A model generated the notes under the pieces. The model worked only from the letters and a program-made list of their open reading frames with translations, was not told where the DNA came from and did not search any database. Shown in pieces: positions 28,617 to 37,502 of a stretch of 64,000 nucleotides of DNA. This DNA comes from an uncultured Holophagaceae bacterium (GTDB lineage Bacteria; Acidobacteriota; Holophagae; Holophagales; Holophagaceae): the NCBI GenBank assembly GCA_903857495.1, contig CAIOFF010000035.1, forward strand, positions 62,001 through 126,000, read 5' to 3'. The first letter of the stretch is position 1. The number at the start of each line of letters is the position of its first letter. Position numbers and translations under genes: made by a program.

Positions 28617-29264
28617 ATGGCGAAAAAGCTCGACGAACCCCAGGAGCGGGGGGACTTTTTCAAGTCCCTGGGGACGCTCTTTGCCGGGTTCGTGGCGAAC
28701 CGCATCGAGGACACGGTGACGGGCCTGGGACCCACGCTGCTGCGGCCGCCCGGCGCGCTGGATGAGTTCGAGTTCCTGGTCAAGTGCACCCGCTGCGACA
28801 AGTGCGTCCGGGCCTGTCCCGAGAATGCCGTGATCAAGGCGCCGCCCACCATGGGCCTCGCCCTGAAGACGCCCTACCTCGATCCCCGCAGCATCCCCTG
28901 CTTCCTCTGCACCACCCTGCCCTGCGTGGCGGAGTGCGAGGACGAGGCCCTGGTCTGGCCCCGGCTTACCCGCGCGGACGGCACGGTGCTCGAGGGCGCC
29001 AAGGCCGTGCGCATGGGCACCGCCCGGGTCAAGCCGGGGCTCTGTGTCACCTGGGGCACCCTGGAGCGGGAGCCCCGGGCCTGCCGCATCTGTGTGGACC
29101 GGTGTCCCTATCCCGAAGAGGCCATCTGGATCTCGGCCCCTGCCGAGGGCGCGTCCATCGGCCATCCCGTGGTGTCAGCGGACGTCTGCACAGGCTGCGG
29201 CATCTGCGTCTTCTCCTGTCCCTCCGAGCCCTCCGCGATCATCGTGGAGCCCCGCCGGGACTAG
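28617..29264 (+). CDS. NapG/MauM-like 4Fe-4S polyferredoxin
   Basis: This 215-residue protein has several cysteine clusters: CTRCDKCVRACP near residue 57, CFLCTTLPCVAEC near 95, CRICVDRCPYP near 155, and CTGCGICVFSCP near 185. This pattern of four 4Fe-4S centres is that of NapG/MauM ferredoxin-type proteins, which pass electrons from the membrane to periplasmic partners. There is no obvious Tat or Sec signal; the N-terminus (GDFFKSLGTLFAGFVANR) has only a weakly hydrophobic stretch. Partner genes are not adjacent. It is closely linked to the USG-1-like gene and converges on lipA at a shared CTAG. Confidence 0.8.
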   Translation: MAKKLDEPQERGDFFKSLGTLFAGFVANRIEDTVTGLGPTLLRPPGALDEFEFLVKCTRCDKCVRACPENAVIKAPPTMGLALKTPYLDPRSIPCFLCTTLPCVAECEDEALVWPRLTRADGTVLEGAKAVRMGTARVKPGLCVTWGTLEREPRACRICVDRCPYPEEAIWISAPAEGASIGHPVVSADVCTGCGICVFSCPSEPSAIIVEPRRD

Positions 29265-30187
29265 AGGATGCTGATGCCGCTGGTCTCGGCCACTTCGTGG
29301 GCGTTGAAGCTGGAGCGGACGAGGGGACCCGCATAGACGGTCTTGAAGCCGAAGGTCTTGGCCAGCTCGCCCAGGGCGGTGAATTCCTCCGGCGGCACGT
29401 AGCGCTTCACGGGCAGCTGGTGGCGCGTGGGGCGCAGATACTGGCCCAGGGTGAGGATGTCCACGCCGGCACCCGCCAGGGCCGCGAAGGTGGTGCGGAG
29501 CTCCGCCTCGGTCTCGCCGAGGCCCAGCATGAGCCCGCTCTTGGTGCGGAAGACCGGGCCGTAGAGGGCCGAGCCCAGGGCCTTGGCGTGGGCGAGGACA
29601 CCCAGGGTCCGGTCGAAGCGCCCCGCGGGCCGCACCACCGTGTAGAGGCTGGGCACGGTCTCGGCGTTGTGGTTGAACACGGCTGGTCCCGCGGCCACCA
29701 CCCGGGCCACGGCGTCGTGGTCGCCCAGGAAGTCCGGCACCAGCACCTCCACGCCCACCCCGGGGTTGCGCCGCCGGATGGCCAGGATGGTCTCCGCGAA
29801 GTGCCCTGCCCCGCCATCCGGCAGGTCGTCGCGGTTGACGCTGGTGAGTACGGCAAAACGCAGGGCCATGGCGGCCACGCGCTCGGCGGTCTCCTGGGGC
29901 TCCCGGGGATCCAGCGCCAGGGGCCTGCCGCTCTGGATGCTGCAGAACCCGCAGGCCCGGGTGCAGATCCCGCCCATGAGCAGGAACGTGGCCGTGCCCT
30001 GGGTGAAGCAGTGGCTGCGGTTGGGGCAGCGGGCCTCTTCGCAGACCGTGTGCAGGTGGGAGTCGCGCAGATCCTTCTTCATGCCGTGGAGGTCGCGCAG
30101 CTTCACCCGCTCCTTGGTGATCCACTCGGGCAGCCGGGGATGGCCCTCAAGGACTTCCCGGCCAGCGCGCTTCGAGAATCGGGGCAT
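29261..30187 (-). CDS. lipA: Lipoyl synthase
   Basis: LipA is a radical SAM enzyme that inserts two sulfurs into protein-bound octanoyl chains. The auxiliary cluster motif is CEEARCPNRSHC and the radical SAM motif is CTRACGFC. The GLGET and C-terminal R-S-S-F tail (VRSSFNAHE) are typical. I start at ATG 30187, giving 308 residues. The open frame continues far upstream, but that is antisense to another gene and unrelated to LipA. lipB is not in the window. Confidence 0.95.
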   Translation of the reverse strand: MPRFSKRAGREVLEGHPRLPEWITKERVKLRDLHGMKKDLRDSHLHTVCEEARCPNRSHCFTQGTATFLLMGGICTRACGFCSIQSGRPLALDPREPQETAERVAAMALRFAVLTSVNRDDLPDGGAGHFAETILAIRRRNPGVGVEVLVPDFLGDHDAVARVVAAGPAVFNHNAETVPSLYTVVRPAGRFDRTLGVLAHAKALGSALYGPVFRTKSGLMLGLGETEAELRTTFAALAGAGVDILTLGQYLRPTRHQLPVKRYVPPEEFTALGELAKTFGFKTVYAGPLVRSSFNAHEVAETSGISIL

Positions 30188-30253
30188 GTAGACTCCAGAT
30201 CCTCCAGTCTCCCGCAGGCTGCCCGCCAAGGACAGGGCCGGTAAGATGACGGG

Positions 30254-31165
30254 ATGTCCACGCCCCTCGCCCGGCTGCTGCGCCAGGAGCAGCTTGCCTT
30301 TCTCACCCGGGACCACTCGGCCTGGGGCGGGCACCTGGACCAGGTCCGGGCCTTCCTGGGCGAAGGCCTCCAGGCGGCGGATCCTGCCCGCCCCGTGCTG
30401 GTGCTGGGCGCGGGCTCGGGCCTGGAGGTGCCCTGGGCCCTGGCGCCTCCGGACACCACCGGCTGGGACGCGGATCCCTGGAGCCGCTGCTGGACCGCGC
30501 TGCGGCACCGGCGCTGGGCGCCCTGGGTGTTCGCGGACCTCACGGGGGGGCTGTCGGAGCTGGAGGCGGCCGTGCGCCGGACCGTGGCCGAGCCCTGGTC
30601 CGGCCGCCGCCGCGGCCGGGAGCAGGCGATCCTCCGCCTCGCGGGGCTGCTGCCTTCGCTGCACCCGGACCCCACCGCCCTGCGGGCCTGGATCACGGCG
30701 CGGCGCCCGGGGACGATCCTGTCCGCCAATGTGATGGGCCAGTTCGGCGTCGTGGCCGAGCGGCTGGTGGAGACGCTCTTTGGAGGCTCTCCCTGGACTC
30801 GGGATCCCGAGGTGGCGGATCCCCTGGCGGAGGCCATGGATGCCTGGACCCACCGGGCCGCGGCGGCCTTCCTGGTGATCCTGCGGGAGAGTGGGGCCGA
30901 CCTGTGGCTGGTGCATGACCGCGCGGTGGTGTTCACAGAGGCTCCCCTGGGCCTGGGCTCCTGGGAGAACCGCTGGCCCCAGCAGCTGCAGGGCGCGGAG
31001 GGCCTCGAGGTGAGTGACCCGCTTTCGGGCCTGGATGTCATGACCCTGCTGGGCGGGACCGAGAGAATTCCGTTCCGTACCCAGCGCTGGCTCTGGCCCG
31101 TGGCGCCCGGCCAGCAGCACCTGGTGGAGGCCGTGGCCTTCCGGGCGCCACGGCTGGGCGCCTGA
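30254..31165 (+). CDS. Hypothetical protein with a methyltransferase-like motif
   Basis: This 303-residue soluble protein contains VLVLGAGSGLEVPWAL near residue 48, resembling motif I of SAM-dependent methyltransferases, followed by GWDADPW where an acidic ribose-binding residue would lie. The rest (for example GTILSANVMGQFGVVAERLVETLF) is consistent with a class I Rossmann fold, but I do not recognise a family or substrate. It has its own promoter region, divergent from lipA. Confidence 0.6.
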   Translation: MSTPLARLLRQEQLAFLTRDHSAWGGHLDQVRAFLGEGLQAADPARPVLVLGAGSGLEVPWALAPPDTTGWDADPWSRCWTALRHRRWAPWVFADLTGGLSELEAAVRRTVAEPWSGRRRGREQAILRLAGLLPSLHPDPTALRAWITARRPGTILSANVMGQFGVVAERLVETLFGGSPWTRDPEVADPLAEAMDAWTHRAAAAFLVILRESGADLWLVHDRAVVFTEAPLGLGSWENRWPQQLQGAEGLEVSDPLSGLDVMTLLGGTERIPFRTQRWLWPVAPGQQHLVEAVAFRAPRLGA

Positions 31166-31371
31166 ACCGCCTGTGGCGAAGGTCAACCCTTGTCCCCGCT
31201 CCTTGTATTCACGGCCATAATGGTTGGCTTATGGATGCTCCCCTCTGGCTGGTGTCGCGCCCGCCCCGCCCCTTTCTTTCAAGAGCCGCCCGGGTCATCC
31301 AAGCCGGTGGGTCTTGCCATGACCTTCTCCAGCCTCTGGTCAAGGCAGCCATGCTCCGGGAACCCTGAACC
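31166..31371 (+). other. Leader region upstream of the KimA-like genes
   Basis: This 206-base gap has a CATAAT (31216-31221) with TTGTCC 20 bases upstream, a poor promoter by spacing. It leaves a leader of about 145 bases. I looked for the conserved blocks of the c-di-AMP (ydaO) riboswitch that often precedes kimA and did not find them. A small open frame here is not convincing. Confidence 0.3.
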
Positions 31372-33315
31372 ATGACCAACGTCAGACGAATGCTTCTAGG
31401 GCGGCGGCTGTCCAGCGTCGAGAGCCATCACAACAAGGTCAGCAACGTCATCGGCCTGTCCGTGTTCAGCTCGGACGCCCTCTCCTCCGTGGCCTACGCC
31501 ACCCAGGAGATCATGGCCAGCCTGTCCAGCAACCTCCACGGTGTCGCGGCCGCCGCGACGGTGGCCGTGGTGCACCCGCTCTTCGGCCTGTCGGTACCGG
31601 TGGCCCTGGGCATCATCGGGCTGCTGGCCATCCTGGGCATCAGCTACCGGCAGACCATCCTGGCCTACCCCACCGGCGGCGGCGCCTACATCGTCGCCAA
31701 GGAGAACCTGGGCGAGATCGCGGCCCTGGTTGCCGGCGCTAGCCTGCTCATCGACTACATCCTGACGGTGGCGGCCTCGGTGTCGTCAGGCGTCGCCGCC
31801 ATCACCGCGGCCATGCCCAGCCTCGACGGCCACAACGTCTTCATCACCATCGTCTGCATCGTCCTCATTGCCATGGCGAACCTGCGCGGCGTGAAGGAGA
31901 GCGGCGCCCTCTTCGCGGTGCCTACCTATGGTTTTGTGGCCCTGATGCTGGTGATGATCGGCTACGGGACCCTCAAGACCTTCCTGAGCGGCGGCCCCAC
32001 CCAGGTGCAGGTGCAGACCGCCGTGGAGCACACCCAGCGCTTCGGTGGCCTGGCAATGATCTGGATCTTCATGCGCGCCTATTCCGCCGGCTGCACCGCC
32101 CTGACGGGGGTGGAGGCCATCTCCAACGGCGTGCAGGCCTTCAAGGATCCGCCGGAACGGAACGCCTCCAAGACCATGATCTGGATGGTCCTCCTGCTGG
32201 GTGTCATGTTCCTGGGCATCACCCTGCTGGCGAACCGCCTGGGTGTGGTCTACCAGCACAGCCTTGACCCCAGCGTCGTGCCGGAGACCCTGCTCTCCAA
32301 GCTGGCCAAGGCCATCTACGGCGACGTCACCCACGGCCTGCCCAAGCTGATGTACTACCTCACCCAGGGCTTCACCTTCGCCATCCTGGTGGTGGCCGCG
32401 AACACAGCCTACGCTGACTTCCCGCGCCTGGCGGCGCTCATGGGCCGGGACAACTACCTGCCCCGCCAGTTCGCCAGCCAGGGCGACCGCCTGGTCTTCT
32501 CCAACGGCATCCTGATCCTGACCTCGGTCAGCTGCTTCCTGGTCTTCGTCCTCCACGCCAACACGGACCTCCTGCTGCCGCTCTACGCCCTGGGCGTGTT
32601 CACGGGCTTCACCATCTCCCAGGCGGGCATGGTCATGCACTGGACCAAGCTCAAGCGGGAAGAGCCCCGCTGGCTCGCCAAGGCCATTACCAACGGCCTC
32701 GGCATGGTGGCCTCGGGCGTGGTCATGCTCGATATCGCCGTCACCAAGTTCTCCCACGGCGCCTGGCTGGTGGTGGTGCTGATCCCCCTGATGGTGTGGC
32801 TCTTCCTCAAGATCCACCGGCACTACATCCGGGTGAAGTCGATCCTGGCGGGCAGCCGCACCGAGTTCCTGCCCCACCGCCGGAACCGCGTGGTGGTGCT
32901 GGTCTCGGGCATCCACTCCGGTGTGGTGCAGTCCCTCAACTACGCGAAGGTCATCGCCGCCCACGGCGAGGTGGAGGCCCTCACGGTGGACTTCCCGGAT
33001 GAGAATGGCCGGGAGAGCGCCGCCCTGGAGAAGCTCCGCTCCGACTGGCCCCACTACTGCGAAGGCATCCCCCTGCGGTCCATCGAGAGTCCCTACCGGA
33101 AGATCGTCGAGCCCATCGTCGAGGAGCTCGACCGCATGCGCCGGGCTGAGCCGGAGTACACCATCACCGTGATCCTGCCCGAGTTCGTGACCGGCCACTG
33201 GTGGGCGAACGTGCTGCACAACCAGACCGCCTGGCGCATCAAGGGCACCCTGCTGTTGAAGCCCAAGACGGTGGTCATCTCGATTCCCTACCACCTGGAG
33301 CCATTGGTGGAGTAG
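31372..33315 (+). CDS. KimA-like APC-superfamily potassium transporter, copy 1
   Basis: This 647-residue protein has about 12 membrane helices and a cytoplasmic C-terminal domain of about 170 residues. The N-terminal LSVFSSDALSSVAYATQEIM, SYRQTILAYPTGGGAYIVAKENLGE and SLLIDYILTVAASVSSGVAAI closely resemble Bacillus subtilis KimA, a high-affinity potassium/proton symporter controlled by c-di-AMP. The C-terminal domain (VVVLVSGIHSGVVQSLNYAKVI) resembles the USP-like regulatory part. Direct potassium transport here is inferred. A paralogue follows after 21 bases. Confidence 0.83.
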   Translation: MTNVRRMLLGRRLSSVESHHNKVSNVIGLSVFSSDALSSVAYATQEIMASLSSNLHGVAAAATVAVVHPLFGLSVPVALGIIGLLAILGISYRQTILAYPTGGGAYIVAKENLGEIAALVAGASLLIDYILTVAASVSSGVAAITAAMPSLDGHNVFITIVCIVLIAMANLRGVKESGALFAVPTYGFVALMLVMIGYGTLKTFLSGGPTQVQVQTAVEHTQRFGGLAMIWIFMRAYSAGCTALTGVEAISNGVQAFKDPPERNASKTMIWMVLLLGVMFLGITLLANRLGVVYQHSLDPSVVPETLLSKLAKAIYGDVTHGLPKLMYYLTQGFTFAILVVAANTAYADFPRLAALMGRDNYLPRQFASQGDRLVFSNGILILTSVSCFLVFVLHANTDLLLPLYALGVFTGFTISQAGMVMHWTKLKREEPRWLAKAITNGLGMVASGVVMLDIAVTKFSHGAWLVVVLIPLMVWLFLKIHRHYIRVKSILAGSRTEFLPHRRNRVVVLVSGIHSGVVQSLNYAKVIAAHGEVEALTVDFPDENGRESAALEKLRSDWPHYCEGIPLRSIESPYRKIVEPIVEELDRMRRAEPEYTITVILPEFVTGHWWANVLHNQTAWRIKGTLLLKPKTVVISIPYHLEPLVE

Positions 33316-33336
33316 CCTCCCTCCTGGGGTGGCCGA

Positions 33337-35265
33337 ATGCAGAGCCTGAGACGGATCCTCCTGGGCAGGCGGCTGGCAAGCCAGGAGACCCCCCACACCA
33401 AGATCAGCAATCCCATCGGGCTGGCGGTGTTCAGCTCGGACGCGCTCTCCTCGGTGGCCTACGCCACCCAGGAGATCATGGCCTCGCTGTCCGGGGCCCT
33501 GCTCCCCGCCGCGGGCGCGGGGCTGCTCGCAGGGGTGGCTGGCCAGGCAATCTACGGCTGGTCCATCCCGGTGGCCCTGGGCATCGTGGCCCTGCTGGTG
33601 ATCCTGGCCATCAGCTACCGGCAGACGATCCTGGCCTATCCCGGTGGGGGTGGCGCCTACATCGTGGCCAAGGAGAACCTGGGGGACCTGCCGGCACTGA
33701 CGGCCGGGGCTTCCCTGCTCATCGACTACCTGCTGACGGTGGCGGTCTCCGTCTCCTCGGGAGTGGCGGCCATCACGGCGGCGGTGCCTGTCCTGGCGGG
33801 CCACAACGTCTTCCTGACAATCCTGGCCATCGGGTTCATCGCCCTCATGAACCTCCGGGGCATCCGGGAGAGCGGGACTCTGTTTGCCATCCCCACCTAC
33901 GGCTTTGTCCTCAGCATCCTCCTGGTGCTGGGCTACGGGTTGGTGCAGCTCTTCCTGGGGCGGGGACCCGCGATGCCGGAGGTCCAGCAGGCGGTGGCGC
34001 ACGGTGTCCCCCTGGCGGGCCTGTCCATGGTGTGGATCTTCATGCGGGCCTACAGCGCGGGCTGCACCGCCCTCACCGGCGTCGAAGCCATCAGCAACGG
34101 CGCCACGGCCTTCCGCGACCCTGCCGGACCGAACGCGGCCAAGACCATGGTCTGGATGGTGGTGCTGCTGGGCACCATGTTCCTGGGCATCACCTTCCTC
34201 GCCCATCGCTTCGGCGTCACCTACCAGCACAGCGCGGACCCCAGCGTGGTGGCCGAGACCCTGCTGTCCAAGCTGAACAAGGCCATCCTGGGGGACGTCA
34301 GCCAGGGGCTGCCCAAGCTGATCTACTACGGGGTCCAGGGCTTCACCTTCGCCATCCTGGTGGTGGCCGCGAACACCGCCTTCGCCGACTTCCCCCGGCT
34401 GGCGGCGCTGCAGGCGCGGGATGGGTTCCTGCCCCGGCAGTTCGCCTCTCAGGGGGACCGTCTGGTCTTTTCGAATGGCATCCTGCTGCTGTTCTTCTTC
34501 TCAGCCCTGCTGGTGTGGCTGTTCCACGCGAACACGGACGTTCTGCTGCCCCTCTATGCCGCCGGCGTCTTCATCGGCTTCACCCTCAGCCAGACGGGCA
34601 TGGTGGTCCACTGGCGGAAGGTGCGGGGTCGCCACTGGCACCTGAAGGCCTTCGTGAACGGCCTGGGCGCCGTCACGGCCCTGATCGTGCTGCTGGACAT
34701 TGCCATCACCAAGTTCGTCCATGGCGCCTGGATCGTCCTCCTACTGGTGCCCCTGCTGGTGGCCCTGCACGTCAGCATCCGGCGCCACTACGTCGGGGTG
34801 CGCTCCCGGCTGGCCGCCAGCCGCACGGATGCGGTGCTGCCCCCCAAGCATCATGCACTGGTGCTGGTGAACAGCATCCATGGGGGCGTGGTGCAGTCGC
34901 TCCTCTACGCCCGGCTCATCGCCGGCGACCGGGTGGAGGCCATCACCGTGGACCTGGGCTCGGACGGGGGCAGGGACAGCAGCGCCATCGAGAAGCTCCG
35001 GGAGGACTGGACCAGCTACGGCATGGGCATCCCCCTGCGGGTGCTGCCCAGTCCCTACCGCCGCATGGTGGAGCCGATCCTGGAAGAGGTGGAGCGCATC
35101 CTGTTCGCGGAGCCCGAGCTGGCCCTCACGGTCATCCTGCCGGAGTTCATCACCTCGCACTGGTGGCAGCAGCTCCTCCACAACCAGAGTGCCCTGCGCA
35201 TCAAGGCGGCGCTGCTGCTGCGGACGGGCGTGATCGTGACCTCGGTGCCGGTGCACCTGCCCTGA
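33337..35265 (+). CDS. KimA-like APC-superfamily potassium transporter, copy 2
   Basis: This 642-residue protein is clearly paralogous to the preceding gene along its whole length. Identical or near-identical blocks include FSSDALSSVAYATQEIMASLS, AYIVAKENLG, IFMRAYSAGCTALTGVEAISNG and FASQGDRLVFSNGI. It differs mainly in the first periplasmic loop, which is longer and Ala/Gly-rich (LLPAAGAGLLAGVAGQAIYG), and in the final tail. The tandem arrangement suggests a duplication, possibly with different affinity or a heteromeric partner. It ends 11 bases before the stop of the convergent RDD gene. Confidence 0.83.
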   Translation: MQSLRRILLGRRLASQETPHTKISNPIGLAVFSSDALSSVAYATQEIMASLSGALLPAAGAGLLAGVAGQAIYGWSIPVALGIVALLVILAISYRQTILAYPGGGGAYIVAKENLGDLPALTAGASLLIDYLLTVAVSVSSGVAAITAAVPVLAGHNVFLTILAIGFIALMNLRGIRESGTLFAIPTYGFVLSILLVLGYGLVQLFLGRGPAMPEVQQAVAHGVPLAGLSMVWIFMRAYSAGCTALTGVEAISNGATAFRDPAGPNAAKTMVWMVVLLGTMFLGITFLAHRFGVTYQHSADPSVVAETLLSKLNKAILGDVSQGLPKLIYYGVQGFTFAILVVAANTAFADFPRLAALQARDGFLPRQFASQGDRLVFSNGILLLFFFSALLVWLFHANTDVLLPLYAAGVFIGFTLSQTGMVVHWRKVRGRHWHLKAFVNGLGAVTALIVLLDIAITKFVHGAWIVLLLVPLLVALHVSIRRHYVGVRSRLAASRTDAVLPPKHHALVLVNSIHGGVVQSLLYARLIAGDRVEAITVDLGSDGGRDSSAIEKLREDWTSYGMGIPLRVLPSPYRRMVEPILEEVERILFAEPELALTVILPEFITSHWWQQLLHNQSALRIKAALLLRTGVIVTSVPVHLP

Positions 35266-35275
35266 GCGGGTGCTC

Positions 35276-36007
35276 CTAGCGCAGCCTGGGCATGGGCCGG
35301 GCCAGCAGCTCCTGACCGCTGAGCAGCTCGGCCAGGGTCTGGTGCCGGGGGCTCAGCACCATGCAGAGAAAGCTCAGGGGGAAGCAGGCCACGGAGACCA
35401 TGTGCACCAGGCTGAAGGCGATGCGGCGCTCGGGGGTGTTCTCGGGCAGGGTGACGCCGAAATACCCCATCATCGGCGACTGCCCGGTCAGGCCAAGGGG
35501 TGCCAGGAAGAGCACCCAGGACAGGGTGAACAGGTAGGGCACCACGAAGAACCAGGCCCCCAGGAAGAGCCGGGTGGGGGAGATGCCCAGCACCCAGGCC
35601 GGCAGCAGCAGGGCCACTCCCTGCAGGGCGGCCAGCAGGAGCGCCTCGGAGGCCTCCACCTTCACCAGGGGCCAGAAGCTGGTGGATGGCTCGGCGCTGA
35701 GGGTCGGCTGCGGGGGCAGCTCGGGGAGGGCTTCGGGCGTGGGGCTTGCGGGGTCCAGGGAGGGTGCCTGCAGGAGCTCGTCTGGGCTCACCTCGACGGC
35801 GATGGGCGCCACGCGGCCCAGGGCGGGGGCGGTGAGGGTCCGGGGCGGCGGGGTGAACGCCACCTGGGCCAGGGCCGAGGCCTGGAACAGCAGGGGGCGG
35901 CTTTGTCGGGGCGGCGCCAGGCCCAGCCCGCACTCGGGACACTCCGCGGCCAGAGGCGACAGGCGCGTCTGGCAGCTGGGGCAGGTCCTGCGGGCGGGGG
36001 CGGTCAT
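35276..36007 (-). CDS. Zinc-ribbon and RDD-like membrane protein
   Basis: This 243-residue protein has an N-terminal zinc ribbon (CPSCQTRL, CPECGLGL). A Pro-rich linker to about residue 105 follows, then four hydrophobic segments. The C-terminal SPRHQTLAELLSGQEL fits the end of an RDD domain. Proteins of this build are common in Gram-negative genomes but have no general assigned function. It is divergent from the MFS gene across a 140-base gap that shows no strong motif. Confidence 0.65.
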   Translation of the reverse strand: MTAPARRTCPSCQTRLSPLAAECPECGLGLAPPRQSRPLLFQASALAQVAFTPPPRTLTAPALGRVAPIAVEVSPDELLQAPSLDPASPTPEALPELPPQPTLSAEPSTSFWPLVKVEASEALLLAALQGVALLLPAWVLGISPTRLFLGAWFFVVPYLFTLSWVLFLAPLGLTGQSPMMGYFGVTLPENTPERRIAFSLVHMVSVACFPLSFLCMVLSPRHQTLAELLSGQELLARPMPRLR

Positions 36008-36147
36008 GACTTCTAACTATCGGACAACCACGGGCCAAGGGGAATGCCACTGACCGAAATTCGGGCCATCCTGCCTCCAGAGCCATGGGACCATCGGGGC
36101 TCGGGTGCCGCTCCCTGGAACCCAGACCCTGGCCCACAAGGACCCCC

Positions 36148-37470
36148 ATGGCTGCCGACACCATCAGTGTTTTCCACCCCAGCACACGGCTCTACCGGTT
36201 CACCATCCTGCTCTTCATCAGCCTGCTGGTCTTTGGCAGCTACTTCGCCTACGACAGCATCGGGGCGCTCGAGACCACGCTGATGAAGGAATTGAACCTC
36301 GGCCGTAGCGACATCGGGAACCTCTATACCGCCTATTCCGTGGCGGCCATCGCCATCGTCTTCTTCGGCGGCATGCTCTACGACCTGCTCGGTCCCCGCC
36401 GGGCGAGCCTCCTCTTCAGCCTCCTGGTCCTCCTGGGAGCCGTCATGGTGGCCATGGCCAAGACCAAGGCCATGCTCTTTACTGGTCGCTTGGTCTTCGG
36501 GGCGGGCTCCGAGTCGCTGATCGTGGTGCAGAGCGCCATCATCAGCCGCTGGTTCAAGGGCAAGGAAATAGCGATGGCCTTCGGCATCACCCTCACCATC
36601 AGCCGGGTGGGAACCCTCTTCAGCTTCAACATCGAGGAGCTCATCGCGACCTACTTCGGCAGCTTCCGGGTTGCGCTCTGGGCTGCGGCCGGCTTCTGCC
36701 TGTTCTCGGTGCTGTGCAACCTGGTCTTCAACCTCATGGACCGGCACGGCGAGCAGGTGCTGGAGCTATCGAAGCCCGGCGCCGGCGACCGTATTGTCTT
36801 CTCGGACATCAAGAAGTTCACCTCGTCCTACTGGCTCGTGGTACTGCTCTGTGTGACCTTCTACAGTGCCATCTTCCCCTTCACCGCCCTGGCCACGGAC
36901 ATGTTCCACGACAAGTGGCACCTGCCCCTGGTGAGCGCCAGCTCCGGCAGCTTCCTCTCCCAGGTGTTCTTCAACTTCACCCACATGTTCAGCACGGCGC
37001 CCGGCGTCACCAGCATCGTCATCGCCGCCTCCATGATCTTCGCGCCCTTCGCCGGGGACCTGGTGGACCGCATCGGGCGGCGGGCCTCACTCATGGTGCT
37101 GGGCTCGCTCATCCTCGTCCCGGCCCACCTGCTCATGGGCATCACCCACTGGAACCCCATCCCCATGATGATCCTGCTGGGTGCGGCCTTCGTGCTGGTA
37201 CCCGCAGCCATGTGGCCCTCGGTGCCCCTGGTGGTGGAGGAGAAGCGGGTGGGCACGGCTTTCGGGTTGATGACAGCCATCCAGAACCTCGGCCTCGGCC
37301 TCTTCCCCTTCCTGAACGGCAGGCTCCGGGATGCCACCGGAACCTACACGGCCACCCAGGTGATGTTCGCGGGTCTCGGCTTGGCGGGGCTTGTCTTCGC
37401 CTTCCTCCTGTTGCGCTCCGACCGGCGCCATGGGGGTGTCCTGGAGGCGGGGCGACCGGCGGAGCCCTGA
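36148..37470 (+). CDS. MFS transporter, MFSD1-like
   Basis: This is a 440-residue major facilitator with about 12 helices. The loop DLLGPRRASLLFSLLVLLGA after the second helix is the MFS signature. GRLVFGAGSESLIVVQSAIISRWFKGKEIAMAFGI recalls eukaryotic MFSD1, a lysosomal dipeptide exporter. ATG 36148 is preceded by AAGGA; the frame is open about 20 codons further up without a site. A peptide or organic-anion substrate is possible but only inferred. Confidence 0.78.
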   Translation: MAADTISVFHPSTRLYRFTILLFISLLVFGSYFAYDSIGALETTLMKELNLGRSDIGNLYTAYSVAAIAIVFFGGMLYDLLGPRRASLLFSLLVLLGAVMVAMAKTKAMLFTGRLVFGAGSESLIVVQSAIISRWFKGKEIAMAFGITLTISRVGTLFSFNIEELIATYFGSFRVALWAAAGFCLFSVLCNLVFNLMDRHGEQVLELSKPGAGDRIVFSDIKKFTSSYWLVVLLCVTFYSAIFPFTALATDMFHDKWHLPLVSASSGSFLSQVFFNFTHMFSTAPGVTSIVIAASMIFAPFAGDLVDRIGRRASLMVLGSLILVPAHLLMGITHWNPIPMMILLGAAFVLVPAAMWPSVPLVVEEKRVGTAFGLMTAIQNLGLGLFPFLNGRLRDATGTYTATQVMFAGLGLAGLVFAFLLLRSDRRHGGVLEAGRPAEP

Positions 37471-37502
37471 GGCGGTAGACTCACCCCAACCCCGGAGGCC
37501 CC

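Noticed and set aside
29261-31186. 641-codon extension of lipA
   Set aside because: The added N-terminal part is antisense to the gene at 30254-31165; LipA proper begins at 30187.
31166-31371. c-di-AMP (ydaO) riboswitch upstream of the KimA-like genes
   Set aside because: The conserved sequence blocks are not present; only context suggested it.
31190-31375. Possible 61-codon leader peptide before the KimA-like gene
   Set aside because: TTG start, no ribosome binding site, overlap with the transporter start and no recognisable features.
31786-34230. 814-codon minus-strand frame across both KimA-like genes
   Set aside because: It is antisense to two clear membrane transporter genes and consists mainly of His, Gln, Gly and Asp.
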